DNA of 44,677 bases from Saccoglossus kowalevskii (GCF_000003605.2 NW_003144421.1:1-44677); one strand, 5' to 3'. Shown: positions 12,008-25,080, counted from the stretch's first letter. Translations and numbers: made by a program. Notes: generated by a model not told the origin, from the letters alone.

Positions 12008-13057
12008 GTCATATGTACTCCCATGTTTAGAATATAGGCATGTGTACTCCTATGTTTGGATTAGAGGCATATGCACTCCCATACTTGAATTAGAGCGATG
12101 TGTATTCCCAATTTGGTATTGAGGCATGTGTACTTCCATGTTTGGATTAAAGGCATATGTACTCCCATGTTTGGATTAGAGAGGTGTGTACTACCATGTT
12201 TCCTTTAAAGGCATGAGTACTCCCATGTTTGGTTTAGAGGTATGTGTACTCCTATGTTTGCATTAGAGGAATATGTACTCCCACATTTGCACTAGAGGCA
12301 TGTGTACTCCCATGTTTGGATTGGAGGCATGTGTACTCCTAAATTTACATTAGAGTCACAAGTAATCCAATGTTTGGATTGGAGGCATGTGTACTCCCAT
12401 ATTTGGATTGGAGGCATGTATACTCCTATGTTTTCATTGGAGGCATATGTACTCCCATGTTTGAATTAGAGCCATCGGCACTCCCATGTTTGGTATAAAG
12501 GCATGTGTGCTCCCATGTTTGAATTAGAGCCATGTGTTCTTCTATGTTTGGATTAGAGGCATGTGTACTCCTATGTTTGCATTAGAGGCTTATGCACTCC
12601 CATGTTTGAATTAGAGCCATGTTTATTCCCAGTTTGGTATAGAGGCATGTGTACTCCCATGTTTGCAATATAGGCATGTGTACTTCCATGTTTGGATTAA
12701 AGGCATGTATACTCCCATGTATTCATTAGAGGCATGTGTTCTCCCATATTTGGAATAGAGGCATGTGTACTCCCATGTTTGGATTAGAGGCATGTGTACT
12801 CCCATGTTTCCATTAGAGGCTTGTGTTCTCCCATATTTGGAATACAGGCATGTACACTCCCATGTTTGGATTAGAAGCATGTGTACCCCCATGTTTGGAA
12901 TAGAGTCATATGTACTCCCAAGTTCAGAATATAGGCATGTGTACTCCTATGTTTGGATTAGAGGCATATACACTCCCATACTTGAATTAGAGCCATGTGT
13001 ATTCCCAATTTGGTATTGAGGCATGTGTACTTCCATGTTTGGATTAGAGGCATGTGT
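11981..13057. repeat. B block 2, middle copy
   Basis: It matches 8139-9215 at a constant offset of 3,842 bp. From about 12357 it is followed by the next equivalent block 1,445 bp downstream. Its left edge adjoins the damaged-looking patch at 11886-12007. Confidence 0.8.
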
Positions 13058-13064
13058 ACTTCCA

Positions 13065-14815
13065 TGTTTGGATTAGAGGCATGTTTATTCCCAGTTTGGT
13101 ATAGAGGCATGTGTACTCCCATGTTTGCAATATAGGCATGTGTACTTCCATGTTTGGATTAAAGGCATGTATACTCCCATGTATTCGTTAGAGGCATGTG
13201 TTCTCCCATATTTGGAATACAGGCATGTGTACTCCCATGTTTGGATTAGAGGCATGTGTACTCCCATGTTTGCATTATAGGCATGTGTATTCCTATGTTT
13301 GCATTAGAGGCTTATGCACTCCCATGCTTGAATTAGAGCCATGTGTATTCCCAATTTGGTATAGAGGCATGTGTACTGCCATGTTTGCATTAGAGGCATG
13401 TGTACTTCCATGTTTGGATTAAAGGCATGTGTACCCCCATGTTTGGAATAGAGTCATATGTACTCCCATGTTTAGAATATAGGCATGTGTACTCCTATGT
13501 TTGGATTAGAGGCATATGCACTCCCATACTTGAATTAGAGCGATGTGTATTCCCAATTTGGTATTGAGGCATGTGTACTTCCATGTTTGGATTAAAGGCA
13601 TATGTACTCCCATGTTTGCATTAGAGAGGTGTGTACTACCATGTTTCCTTTAAAGGCATGAGTACTCCCATGTTTGGATTAGAGGTATGTGTACTCCTAT
13701 GTTTGCATTAGAGGAATATGTACTCCCACATTTGCACTAGAGGCATGTGTACTCCCATGTTTGGATTGGAGGCATGTGTACTCCTAAATTTACATTAGAG
13801 TCACAAGTAATCCAATGTTTGGATTGGAGGCATGTGTACTCCCATGTTTGGATTGGAGGCATGTATACTCCTATGTTTTCATTGGAGGCATATGTACTCC
13901 CATGTTTGAATTAGAGCCATCGGCACTCCCATGTTTGGTATAAAGGCATGTGTGCTCCCATGTTTGAATTAGAGCCATGTGTTCTTCTATGTTTGGATTA
14001 GAGGCATGTGTACTCCTATGTTTGCATTAGAGGCTTATGCACTCCCATGTTTGAATTAGAGCCATGTTTATTCCCAGTTTGGTATAGAGGCATGTGTACT
14101 CCCATGTTTGCAATATAGGCATGTGTACTTCCATGTTTGGATTAAAGGCATGTATACTCCCATGTATTCATTAGAGGCATGTGTTCTCCCATATTTGGAA
14201 TAGAGGCATGTGTACTCCCATGTTTGGATTAGAGGCATGTGTACTCCCATGTTTCCATTAGAGGCTTGTGTTCTCCCATATTTGGAATACAGGCATGTAC
14301 ACTCCCATGTTTGGATTAGAAGCATGTGTAATCCCATGTTTGGAATAGAGTCATATGTACTCCCAAGTTCAGAATATAGGAATGTGTACTCCTATGTTTG
14401 GATTAGAGGCATATACACTCCCATACTTGAATTAGAGCCATGTGTATTCCCAATTTGGTATTGAGGCATGTGTACTTCCATGTTTGGATTAGAGGCATGT
14501 GTACTTCCATGTTTGGATTAAAGGCATGTGTACTTCCATGTTTGGATTAGAGGTGTGTGTACTACCATGTTTGCATTAAAGGCATGAGTACTCCCATGTT
14601 TGGATTAGTAGCATGTGTACTCCCATGTTTGGATGAGAGACATGTGTACTCCCATGTTTGCATTATAGGCATGTGTACTCCCATGTTTGCATTAGAGGCT
14701 TATGCACTCCCATGCTTGAATTAGAGCCATGTGTATTCCCAATTTGGTATGGAGGCATGTGTACTGCCATGTTTGCATTAGAGGCATGTGTACTTCCATG
14801 TTTGGATTAAAGGCA
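13065..14815. repeat. B block 2, right copy
   Basis: Partner of 7720-9530, lacking two units (58 bp) where CATGTGTACCCCC at 13426 directly follows the TTCC unit. From 13802 on it also lies 1,445 bp downstream of the equivalent sequence at 12357, so blocks of about 50 units stand in tandem here. Confidence 0.82.
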
Positions 14816-14979
14816 TATGTACTCCCATGTTTGGATTAGAGAGGTGTGTACTACCATGTTTCCATTAAAGGCATGAGTACTCCCATGTTTGGATTAGAGG
14901 CATGTGTACTCCTATGTTTGCATTAGAGGAATATGTACTCCCACATTTGCACTAGAGGCATGTGTACTCCCATGTTTGG

Positions 14980-16005
14980 ATTAAAGGCATGTGTACTCCC
15001 ATGTTTGGATTAGAGGTGTGTGTACTACCATGTTTGCATTAAAGGCATGAGTACTCCCATGTTTGGATTAGTAGCATGTGTTCTCCCATATTTGGATTAG
15101 TAGCATGTGTACTCCCATGTTTGGATGAGAGACATGTGTACTCCCATGTTTCCATTAGAGGCATGTGTACTCCTATGTTTGCATTAGAGGCTTATGTACT
15201 CCCATGCTTGAATTAGAGCCATGTGTATTCCCAATTTGGTATGGAGGCATGTGTACTGCCATGTTTGCATTAGAGGCATGTGTACTTCCATGTTTGGATT
15301 AAAGGCATATGTACTCCCATGTTTGGATTAGAGAGGTGCGTACTACCATGTTTCCATTAAAGGCATGAGTACTCCCATGTTTGGATTAGAGGCATGTGTA
15401 CTCCTATGTTTGCATTAGAGGAATATGTACTCCCACATTTGCACTAGAGGCATGTGTACTCCCATGTTTGGATTGGAGGCATGTGTACTCCTAAATTTGC
15501 ATTAGAGTCACAAGTACTCCAATGTTTGGATTGGAGGCATGTGTACTCCCATGTTTGGATTGGAGGCATGTGTACTCCTATATTTTCATTAGAGGCATAT
15601 GTACTCCCATGTTTGAATTAGAGCCATGGGCACTCCCATGTTTGGTATAAAGGCATGTGTACTCCCATGTTTGAATTAGAGCCATGTGCACTCCCATGTT
15701 TGGTATAAAGGCATGTGTACTCCCATGTTTGAATTAGATGCATGTGTTCTTCTATGTTTGGATTAGAGGCATGTGTTCTCCTATGTTTGCATTAGAGGCT
15801 TATGCACTCCCATGTTTGAATTAGAGCCATGTTTATTCCCAGTTTGGTATAGAGGCATGTGTACTCCCATGTTTGCATTATAGGCATGTGTACTTCCATG
15901 TTTGGATTAAAGGCATGTATACTCCCATGTATTCATTAGAGGCATGTGTTCTCCTATATTTGGAATAGAGGCATGTGTACTCCCATGTTTGGATTAGAGG
16001 CATGT
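14980..16005. repeat. ~1-kb block, copy b of four
   Basis: This block matches 19204-20229 at a constant offset of 4,224 bp across at least 15061-15740, sharing the private GATGCATG unit (15737 and 19961). It also matches 1720-2745 and 21956-22981. It is embedded in B-type sequence. Confidence 0.75.
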
Positions 16006-19000
16006 GCACTCCCATGTTTGGATTAGTGCCATGTGTACTTCCATGTTTGGATTAGAATCATGTGTACCCCCATGTTTGGAATAGAGTCATATGTACTCCC
16101 ATGTTTAGAATATAGGCATGTGTACTCCCATGTTTGGATTAAAGGCATGTGTACTTCCATGTTTGGATTAAAGGCATGTGTACTGCCATGTTTGGATTAG
16201 AGAGGTGTGTACTTCCGTGTTTGGATTAGAAGCATGTGTACCCCCATGTTTGGAATAGAGTCATATGTACTCCCATGTTTAGAATATAGGCATGTGTACT
16301 CCCATGTTTGGATTAAAGGCATGTGTATTTCCATGTTTGGATTAAAGGCATGTGTACTCCCATGTTTGGATTAGAGGTGTGTGTACTACCATGTTTGCAT
16401 TAAAGGCATGAGTACTCCCATGTTTGGATTAGTAGCATGTGTACTCCCATGTTTGGATGAGAGACATGTGTACTCCCATGTTTGCATTATAGGCATGTGT
16501 ATTCCTATGTTTGCATTAGAGGCTTATGCACTCCCATGCTTGAATTAGAGCCATGTGTATTTCCAATTTGGTATGGAGGCATGTGTACTGCCATGTTTGC
16601 ATTAGAGGCATGTGTACTTCCATGTTTGGATTAAAGGCATGTGTACCGCCATGTTTGGATTAGAGAGGTGTGTACTTCCGTGTTTGGATTAGAAGCATGT
16701 GTACCCCCATGTTTGGAATAGAGTCATATGTACTCCCATGTTTAGAATATAGGCATGTGTACTCCTATGTTTGGATTAGAGGCATATGCACTCCCATACT
16801 TGAATTAGAGCCATGTGTATTCCCAATTTGGTATTGAGGCATGTGTACTTCCATGTTTGGATTAAAGGCATATGTACTCCCATGTTTGGATTAGAGAGGT
16901 GTGTACTACCATGTTTCCATTAAAGGCATGAGTACTCCCATGTTTGGATTAGAGGCATGTGTACTCCTATGTTTGCATTAGAGGAATATGTACTCCCACA
17001 TTTGCACTAGAGGCATGTGTACTCCCATGTTTGGATTGGAGGCATGTGTACTCCTAAGTTTACATTAGAGTCACAAGTAATCCAATGTTTGGATTGGAGG
17101 CATGTGTACTCCCATGTTTGGATTGGAGGCATGTATACTCCTATGTTTTCATTGGAGGCATATGTACTCCCATGTTTGAATTAGAGCCATCGGCACTCCC
17201 ATGTTTGGTATAAAGGCATGTGTGCTCCCATGTTTCAATTAGAGCCATGTGTTCTTCTATGTTTGGATTAGAGGCATGTGTACTCCTATGTTTGCATTAG
17301 AGGCTTATGCACTCCCATGTTTGAATTAGAGCCATGTTTATTCCCAGTTTGGTATAGAGGCATGTGTACTCCCATGTTTGCAATATAGGCATGTGTACTT
17401 AAATGTTTGGATTAAAGGCATATGTACTCCCATGTTTGGATTAGAGAGGTGTGTACTACCATGTTTCATTAAAGGCATGAGTACTCCCATGTTTGGATTA
17501 GAGGCATGTGTACTCCTATGTTTGCATTAGAGGAATATGTACTCCCGCATTTGCACTAGAGGCATGTGTACTCCCATGTTTGGATTGGAGGCATGTGTAC
17601 TCCTAAATTTACATTAGAGTCACAAGTACTCCAATGTTTGGATTGGAGGCATGTGTACTTGCATGTTTGGATTGGAGGCATGTGTACTCCTATGTCTTCA
17701 TTAGAGGCATATGTACTCCCATGTTTGAATTAGAGCCATGGGCACTCCCATGTTTGGTATAAAGACATGTGTACTCCCATGTATTCATTAGAGGCATGTG
17801 TTCTCCCATATTTGGAATAGAGGCATGTGTACTCCCATGTTTCCATTAGAGGCATGTGTTCTCCCATATTTGGAATAGAGGCATGTGCACTCCCATGTTT
17901 GGATTAGTGCCATGTGTACTTCCATGTTTGGATTAGAAGCATGTGTACCCCCATGTTTGGAATAGAGTCATATGTACTCCCATGTTTAGAATATAGGCAT
18001 GTGTACTCCCATGTTTGGATTAAAGGCATGTGTACTTCCATGTTTGGATTAAAGGCATGTGTACTCCCATGTTTGGATTAGAGGTGTGTGTACTACCATG
18101 TTTGCATTAAAGGCATGAGTACTCCCATGTTTGGATTAGTAGCATGTGTACTCCCATGTTTGGATGAGAGACATGTGTACTCCCATGTTTGCATTATAGG
18201 CATGTGTATTCCTATGTTTGCATTAGAGGCTTATGCACTCCCATGCTTGAATTAGAGCCATGTGTATTTCCAATTTGATATGGAGGCATGTGTACTGCCA
18301 TGTTTGCATTGAGGCATGTGTACTTCCATGTTTGGATTAAAGGCATGTGTACTGCCATGTTTGGATTAGAGAGGCGTGTACTTCCGTGTTTGGATTAGAA
18401 GCATGTGTACCCCCATGTTTGGAATAGAGTCATATGTACTCCCATGTTTAGAATATAGGCATGTGTACTCCTATGTTTGGATTAGAGGCATATGCACTCC
18501 CATACTTGAATTAGAGCCATGTGTATTCCCAATTTGGTATTGAGGCATGTGTACTTCCATGTTTGGATTAAAGGCATATGTACTCCCATGTTTGGATTAG
18601 AGAGGTGTGTACTACCATGTTTCCATTAAAGGCATGAGTACTCCCATGTTTGGATTAGAGGCATATGTACTCCTATGTTTGCATTAGAGGAATATGTACT
18701 CCCGCATTTGCACTAGAGGCATGTGTACTCCTAAATTTACATTAGAGTCACAAGTACTCCAATGTTTGGATTGGTGGCATGTGTACTTGCATGTTTGGAT
18801 TGGAGGCATGTGTACTCCTATGTCTTCATTAGAGGCACATGTACTCCCATGTTTGAATTAGAGCCATGGGCACTCCCATGTTTGGTATAAAGACATGTGT
18901 ACTCCCATGTATTCATTAGAGGCATGTGTTCTCCCATATTTGGAATAGAGGCATGTGTACTCCCATGTTTGGATTAGAGCCATGTGTACTTCCATGTTTG

Positions 19001-19203
19001 GATTAGAAGCATGTGTACCCCCATGTTTGGAATAGAGTCATATGTACTCCCATGTTTAGAATATAGGCATGTGTACTCCTATGTTTGGATTAGAGGCATA
19101 TGCACTCCCATACTTGAATTAGAGCCATGTGTATTCCCAATTTGGTATTGAGGCATGTGTACTTCCATGTTTGGATTAGAGGCATGTGTACTTCCATGTT
19201 TGG

Positions 19204-20229
19204 ATTAAAGGCATGTGTACTCCCATGTTTGGATTAGAGGTGTGTGTACTACCATGTTTGCATTAAAGGCATGAGTACTCCCATGTTTGGATTAGTAGCA
19301 TGTGTTCTCCCATATTTGGATTAGTAGCATGTGTACTCCCATGTTTGGATGAGAGACATGTGTACTCCCATGTTTGCATTAGAGGCATGTGTACTCCTAT
19401 GTTTGCATTAGAGGCTTATGTACTCCCATGCTTGAATTAGTGCCATGTGTATTCCCAATTTGGTATGGAGGCATGTGTACTGCCATGTTTGCATTAGAGG
19501 CATGTGTACTTCCATGTTTGGATTAAAGGCATATGTACTCCCATGATTGGATTAGAGAGGTGTGTACTACCATGTTTCCATTAAAGGCATGAGTACTCCC
19601 ATGTTTGGATTAGAGGCATGTGTACTCCTATGTTTGCATTAGAGGAATATGTACTCCCACATTTGCACTAGAGGCATGTGTACTCCCATGTTTGGATTGG
19701 AGGCATGTGTACTCCTAAATTTGCATTAGAGTCACAAGTACTCCAATGTTTGGATTGGAGGCATGTGTACTCCCTTGTTTGGATTGGAGGCATGTGTACT
19801 CCTATATTTTCATTAGAGGCATATGTACTCCCATGTTTGAATTAGAGCCATGGGCACTCCCATGTTTGGTATAAAGGCATGTGTACTCCCATGTTTGAAT
19901 TAGAGCCATGTGCACTCCCATGTTTGGTATAAAGGCATGTGTACTCCCATGTTTGAATTAGATGCATGTGTTCTTCTATGTTTGGATTAGAGGCATGTGT
20001 TCTCCTATGTTTGCATTAGAGGCTTATGCACTCCCATGTTTGAATTAGAGCTATGTTTATTCCCAGTTTGGTATAGAGGAATGTGTACTCCCATGTTTGC
20101 AATATAGGCATGTGTACTTCCATGTTTGGATTAAAGGCATGTATACTCCCATGTATTCATTAGAGGCATGTGTTCTCCCATATGTGGAATAGAGGCATGT
20201 GTACTCCCGTGTTTGGATTAGAGGCATGT
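19204..20229. repeat. ~1-kb block, copy c of four
   Basis: Same variant order as 14980-16005, with private changes such as CCCTTGTTTGG near 19773 and CATATGTGGAATAG near 20179. The right end passes into sequence ending in a 16-bp truncated unit near 20325. Confidence 0.75.
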
Positions 20230-20289
20230 GTACTCCCATGTTTCCATTAGAGGCATGTGTTCTCCCATATTTGGAATAGAGGCATGTGT

Positions 20290-20345
20290 ACTCCCATGTT
20301 TGGATTATTGCCATGTCTACTTCCATGTATGTATACTCCCATGTA
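20290..20345. repeat. 16-bp truncated satellite unit
   Basis: CTACTTCCATGTATGTATACTCCC lacks 13 bp relative to the usual TTCCATGT...GCATGTATACTCCC arrangement seen near 20115-20150. It is seen once only. It marks a deletion or a join between two copies of the TATTCATTAGAGG block. Confidence 0.7.
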
Positions 20346-20690
20346 TTCATTAGAGGCATGTGTTCTCCCATATTTGGAATAGAGGCATGTGTACTCCCAT
20401 GTTTGGATTAGAGGCATGTGTACTTGCATGTTTGGATTGGAGGCATGTGTACTCCCATGTTTGCATTATAGGCATGTGTATTCCTATGTTTGCATTAGAG
20501 GCTTATGCACTCCCATGCTTGAATTAGAGCCATGTGTATTTCCAATTTGGTATGGAGGCATGTGTACTGCCATGTTTGCATTAGAGGCATGTGTACTTCC
20601 ATGTTTGGATTAAAGGCATGTGTACTGCCATGTTTGGATTAGAGAGGTGTGTACTTCCGTGTTTGGATTAGAAGCATGTGTACCCCCATG

Positions 20691-22790
20691 TTTGAATTAG
20701 AGCCATGTTTATTCCCAGTTTGGTATAGAGGCATGTGTACTCCCATGTTTGCATTATAGGCATGTGTACTTCCATGTTTGGATTAAAGGCATGTATACTC
20801 CCATGTATTCATTAGAGGCATGTGTTCTCCCATATTTGGAATAGAGGCATGTGTACTCCCATGTTTAGATTAGAAGCATTGTACTCCTATGTTTGCATTA
20901 GAGGCATTTGCACTCCCATGCTTGAATTAGAGCCATGTGTAGTCCCATGTTTGGATTAAAGGCATGTGTACTCCCATGTTTGGATTAGAGGTGTGTGTAC
21001 TACCATGTTTGCATTAAAGGCATGAGTACTCCCATGTTTGGATTAGTAGCATGTGTACTCCCATATTTGGATGAGAGACATGTGTACTCCCATGTTTGCA
21101 TTAATGGGATGTGTACTCCAATGTTTGCATTATAGGCTTATGCACTCCCATGTCATATGTACTTCAATGTTTGGATTAGAGGCATGTGTACTCCCATGTT
21201 TGGATTGGAGGCATGTGTACTCCTATGTTTGCATTAGAGTCATATGTTCTCCAATGTTTGGATTGGAGGCATGTGTACTTCCATGTTTGCATTAGAGGCA
21301 TGTGTACTCCTATGTTTGCTTTAGAGGCTTATGCATTCCCAGGCTTGAATTAGTGCCATGTGTATTGCCAATTTGGTATGAAGGTATGTGTACTGTCATG
21401 TTTGCATTAGAGGCATGTGTACTTCCAAGTTTGGATTAGAGACATGTCTGCTCCTAAATTTGCATTAGAGTCATATGTACTCCAATGTTTGGATTGGAGG
21501 CATGTGTACTCCCATGTTTGGATTAGAGACATGTGTACTGTCATGTTTGGATTGGAGGCATGTCTACTCCTAAATTTGCATTGGAGTTATATGTACTCCA
21601 ATGTTTGGATTGGAGGCATGTGTACTCCCATGTTTGGATTGGAGGCATGTGTACTCCTATGTTTTCATTAGAGGCATATGAACTCGCATGTTTGAATTAG
21701 AGCCATGGGCGCTACCATGTTTGGTATAAAGGCATGTGTACTCCCATGTTTGAATTACAGCCATGTGCACTCCCATGTTTGGTATAAAGGCATGTGTACT
21801 CCCATGTTTGAATTAGAGGCATGTGTTCTTCTATGTTTGGATTAGAGGCATGTGTACTCCTATGTTTGCATTAGAGGCATATGCACTCCCATACTTGAAT
21901 TAGAGCCATGTGTATTCCCAGTTTGGTAGAGAAGCATGTGTACTTCCATGTTTGGATTAAAGGCATGTGTACTCCCATGTTTAGATTAGAGGTGTGTGTA
22001 CTACCATGTTTGCATTAAAGGCATGAGTACTCCCATGTTTGGATTAGTAGCATGTGTTCTCCCATATTTGGATTAGTAGCATGTGTACTCCCATGTTTGG
22101 ATGAGAGACATGTGTACTCCCATGTTTGCATTAGAGGCATGTGTACTCCTATGTTTGCATTAGAGGCTTATGCACTCCCATGCTTGAATTAGAGTCATGT
22201 GTATTCCCAATTTGGTATGGAGGCATGTGTACTGCCATGTTTGCATTAGAGGCATGTGTACTTTCATGTTTGGATTAAAGGCATATGTACTCCCATGTTT
22301 GGATTAGAGAGGTGTGTACTACCATGTTTCCATTAAAGGCATGAGGACTCCCATGTTTGGATTAGAGGCATGTGTACTCCTATGTTTGCATTAGAGGAAT
22401 ATGTACTCCCACATTTGCACTAGAGGCATGTGTACTCCCATGTTTGGATTGGAGGCATGTGTACTCCTAAATTTGCATTAGAGTCACAAGTACTCCAATG
22501 TTTGGATTGGAGGCATGTGTACTCCCATGTTTGGATTGGAGGCATGTGTACTCCTATATTTTCATTAGAGGCATATGTACTCCCATGTTTGAATTAGAGC
22601 CATGGGCACTCCCATGTTCGGTATAAAGGCATGTGTACTCTAATGTTTGAATTAGAGCCATGTGCACTCCCATGTTTGGTATAAAGGCATGTGTACTCCC
22701 ATGTTTGAATTAGAGGCATGTGTTCTTCTATGTTTGGATTAGAGGCATGTGTACTCCTATGTTTGCATTAGAGTCTTATGCACTCCCATG
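20691..22790. repeat. HOR-A copy 3, complete and dispersed
   Basis: This is a full copy about 18.1 kb to the right of copy 2, running from TTTGAATTAG at 20691 to the same landmark at 22791, a period of 2,100 bp. It lacks one 29-bp unit present in copy 2 near 3820-3850 and one base in GCATTGTACTCC near 20877, which accounts for the shorter period. It carries the same 17-bp truncated unit (near 21156). The surrounding sequence is B-type, so this is an island of HOR-A. Confidence 0.8.
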
Positions 22791-22981
22791 TTTGAATTAG
22801 AGCCATGTTTATTCCCAGTTTGGTATAGAGGCATGTGTACTCCCATGTTTGCATTATAGGCATGTGTACTTCCATGTTTGGATTAAAGGCATGTATACTC
22901 CCATGTATTCATTAGAGGCATGTGTTCTCCCATATTTGGAATAGAGGCATGTGTACTCCCATGTTTGGATTAGAGGCATGT
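21956..22981. repeat. ~1-kb block, copy d of four
   Basis: This is the right part of HOR-A copy 3 and the start of the next B-type segment. It aligns with 19204-20229 at an offset of 2,752 bp. Private changes include ATGAGGACTCCC near 22341 and GTACTCTAATG near 22636. Confidence 0.7.
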
Positions 22982-23721
22982 GTACTCCCATGTTTCCATT
23001 AGAGGCATGTGTACTTCCATGTTTGGATTAGAAGCATGTGTACCCCCATGTTTGGAATAGAGTCATATGTACTCCCATGTTTAGAATATAGGCATGTGTA
23101 CTCCCATGTTTGGATTAAAGGCATGTGTACTTCCATGTTTGGATTAAAGGCATGTGTACTCCCATGTTTGGATTAGAGGTGTGTGTACTACCATGTTTGC
23201 ATTAAAGGCATGAGTACTCCCATGTTTGGATTAGTAGCATGTGTACTCCCATGTTTGGATGAGAGACATGTGTACTCCCATGTTTGCATTATAGGCATGT
23301 GTATTCCTATGTTTGCATTAGAGGCTTATGCACTCCCATGCTTGAATTAGAGCCATGTGTATTTCCAATTTGGTATGGAGGCATGTGTACTGCCATGTTT
23401 GCATTGAGGCATGTGTACTTCCATGTTTGGATTAAAGGCATGTGTACTGCCATGTTTGGATTAGAGAGGTGTGTACTTCCGTGTTTGGATTAGAAGCATG
23501 TGTACCCCCATGTTTGGAAAAGAGTCATATGTACTCCCATGTTTAGAATATAGGCATGTGTACTCCTATGTTTGGATTAGAGGCATATGCACTCCCATAC
23601 TTGAATTAGAGCCATGTGTATTCCCAATTTGGTATTGAGGCATGTGTACTTAAATGTTTGGATTAAAGGCATATGTTCTCCCATGTTTGGATTAGAGAGT
23701 GTGTACTACCATGTTTCCATT
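22791..23721. repeat. B-type segment up to the gap
   Basis: It carries B barcodes (TTTAGAATATAGG, CCGTGTTTGGATTAGAAGC, TTTGGTATTGAGG). It shares a 27-bp unit, GCATTGAGGC near 23401, with 18301 (offset 5,095), which is a real duplicated change rather than a read error. TACTTAAATG near 23649 is shared with 17399. The segment ends at the N run. Confidence 0.75.
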
Positions 23722-23771
23722 NNNNNNNNNNNNNNNNNNNNNNNNNNNNNNNNNNNNNNNNNNNNNNNNNN
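23722..23771. other. Assembly gap (50 N)
   Basis: Exactly 50 consecutive N, which looks like a fixed-size placeholder, so the true missing length is unknown. It breaks a unit after TTTCCATT. The bases on the right (GCTTATGCAAACCATGCTGAATT) depart from the usual CTTATGCACTCCCATGCTT form of that unit, and on the left TTAGAGAGTGTG lacks one G of the usual GAGAGGTGTG. Both flanks therefore look like low-quality read ends. The gap lies about 0.8 kb left of the boundary between the two repeat domains, so that boundary should be treated with care. Confidence 0.98.
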
Positions 23772-25080
23772 GCTTATGCAAACCATGCTGAATTAGAGCC
23801 ATGTGTATTCCCAATTTGGTATGGAGGCATGTGTACTGCCATGTTTGGATTAGAGGCATGAGTACTCCCATGTTTGCACTAGAGGCATGTGTACTCCCAT
23901 GTTTGGATTGGAGGCATGTGTACTCCTAAATTTGCATTAGAGTCACAAGTACTCCAATGTTTGGATTGGAGGCATGTGTACACCCATGTTTGGATTAGAG
24001 GCATGTGTACTCCTATGTTTTCATTAGAGGCATATGTACTCCCATTTTGAATTAGAGCCATGTTCACTCACATGTTTGGTATAAAAGCATGTGTACTACC
24101 ATGTTTGAATTAGAGCCATGTGCACTCCCATGTTTGGTATAAAGGCATGTGTACTCCCATGTTTGGATGAGAGACATGTGTACTCCCATGTTTGCATTAG
24201 AGGCATGTGTACTCCTATGTTTGCATTAGAGGCTTATGCACTCCCATGTTTGAATTAGAGCCATGTTTATTCCCAGTTTGGTATAGAGGCATGTGTACTC
24301 CCATGTTTGCATTAGAGGCATGTGTACTTCCATGTTTGGATTAAAGGCATGTATACTCCCATGTATCCATTAGAGGCATGTGTTCTCCCATATTTGGAAT
24401 AGAGGCATGTGTACTCCCATGTTTGGATTAGCGGCATGTGTACTCCCATGTTTAGAATAGAGGCATGTGTTCTCCCGTGTTTGGATTAGAGGCATGTGTA
24501 CTCCCATGTTTGGATTAAGGCATGTGTACTCCCATGTTTGGATTAGGGGCATGTGTACTCCCATGTTTGGAATGGAGGCATGTGTACTCCCAGGTTTGGA
24601 TTAGAGGCATATGTACTCCCATGTTTGACCCAAGACATATGTACTCCCATGTTTGGATTAAGGCACGTGTACTCCCATGTTTGGATTAGAGGCATGTGTA
24701 CTCCCATGTTTTGATTATAGGCATATGTACTCCCATATTTGCATAAGAGGCATATGCACTCCCATGTTTGGATTAGAGGCATATGTACTCCCATGTTTAG
24801 ATTAGAGGCATATGCACTCCCATGTTTGGATTAGAGGCATGTGTACTCCCATGTTTGGATTAAGGCATGTGTACTCCCATGTTTCGATTAGAGGCATATG
24901 TACTCCCATGTTTGACCCGAGTCATATGAACTCCCATGTTTGTATTAAGGCATGTGCACTCCCATATTTGGATTAGAGGCATATGTACTCCCATAATTGG
25001 ATTAGTAGCATGTGTACTCCCATGTTTGGATGAGAGACATGTGTACTTCCATGTTTGCATTAGTGGCATTGTACTCCCAT
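23772..25080. repeat. First C block and A/B-to-C/D boundary
   Basis: At about 23880-24110 it carries CACAAGTACTCC, GTACACCC, CCCATTTTGAATT (one base short) and GTTCACTC. These same private changes recur together near 31277-31490, 32661-32875, 34103-34315 and 36064-36275. Right-domain barcodes then appear in turn: TTTAGAATAGAGG (24451), ATTAAGGC (24513), TTTGACCCAAG (24624) and GCATAAGAGG (24741). This is the first place where the two barcode sets meet. Confidence 0.75.

Larger units (their letters stand above)
4121..20690. repeat. B domain: mosaic of nested higher-order repeats
   Basis: About 16.6 kb of the same 29-bp satellite with B barcodes: TTTGGTATTGAGG, TTTGGAATAGAGTC, TTTAGAATATAGG, AAGCATGTGTACCCCC and GAATATGTACTCCCACATTTG. 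The last occurs near 6083, 7385, 8427, 9870, 12268, 13712, 14927, 15421, 16983, 17529, 18689 and 19647. The spacings are irregular (about 0.5 to 2.4 kb, several near 1,443), so there is no single HOR period; large blocks have been copied and shuffled. No gene or unrelated sequence is visible. Confidence 0.85.

Noticed and set aside
18301..18320. Short GCATTGAGGC unit as a sequencing error
   Set aside because: The same form occurs at 23401 in a matching block, so it is an inherited 27-bp unit and not an error.
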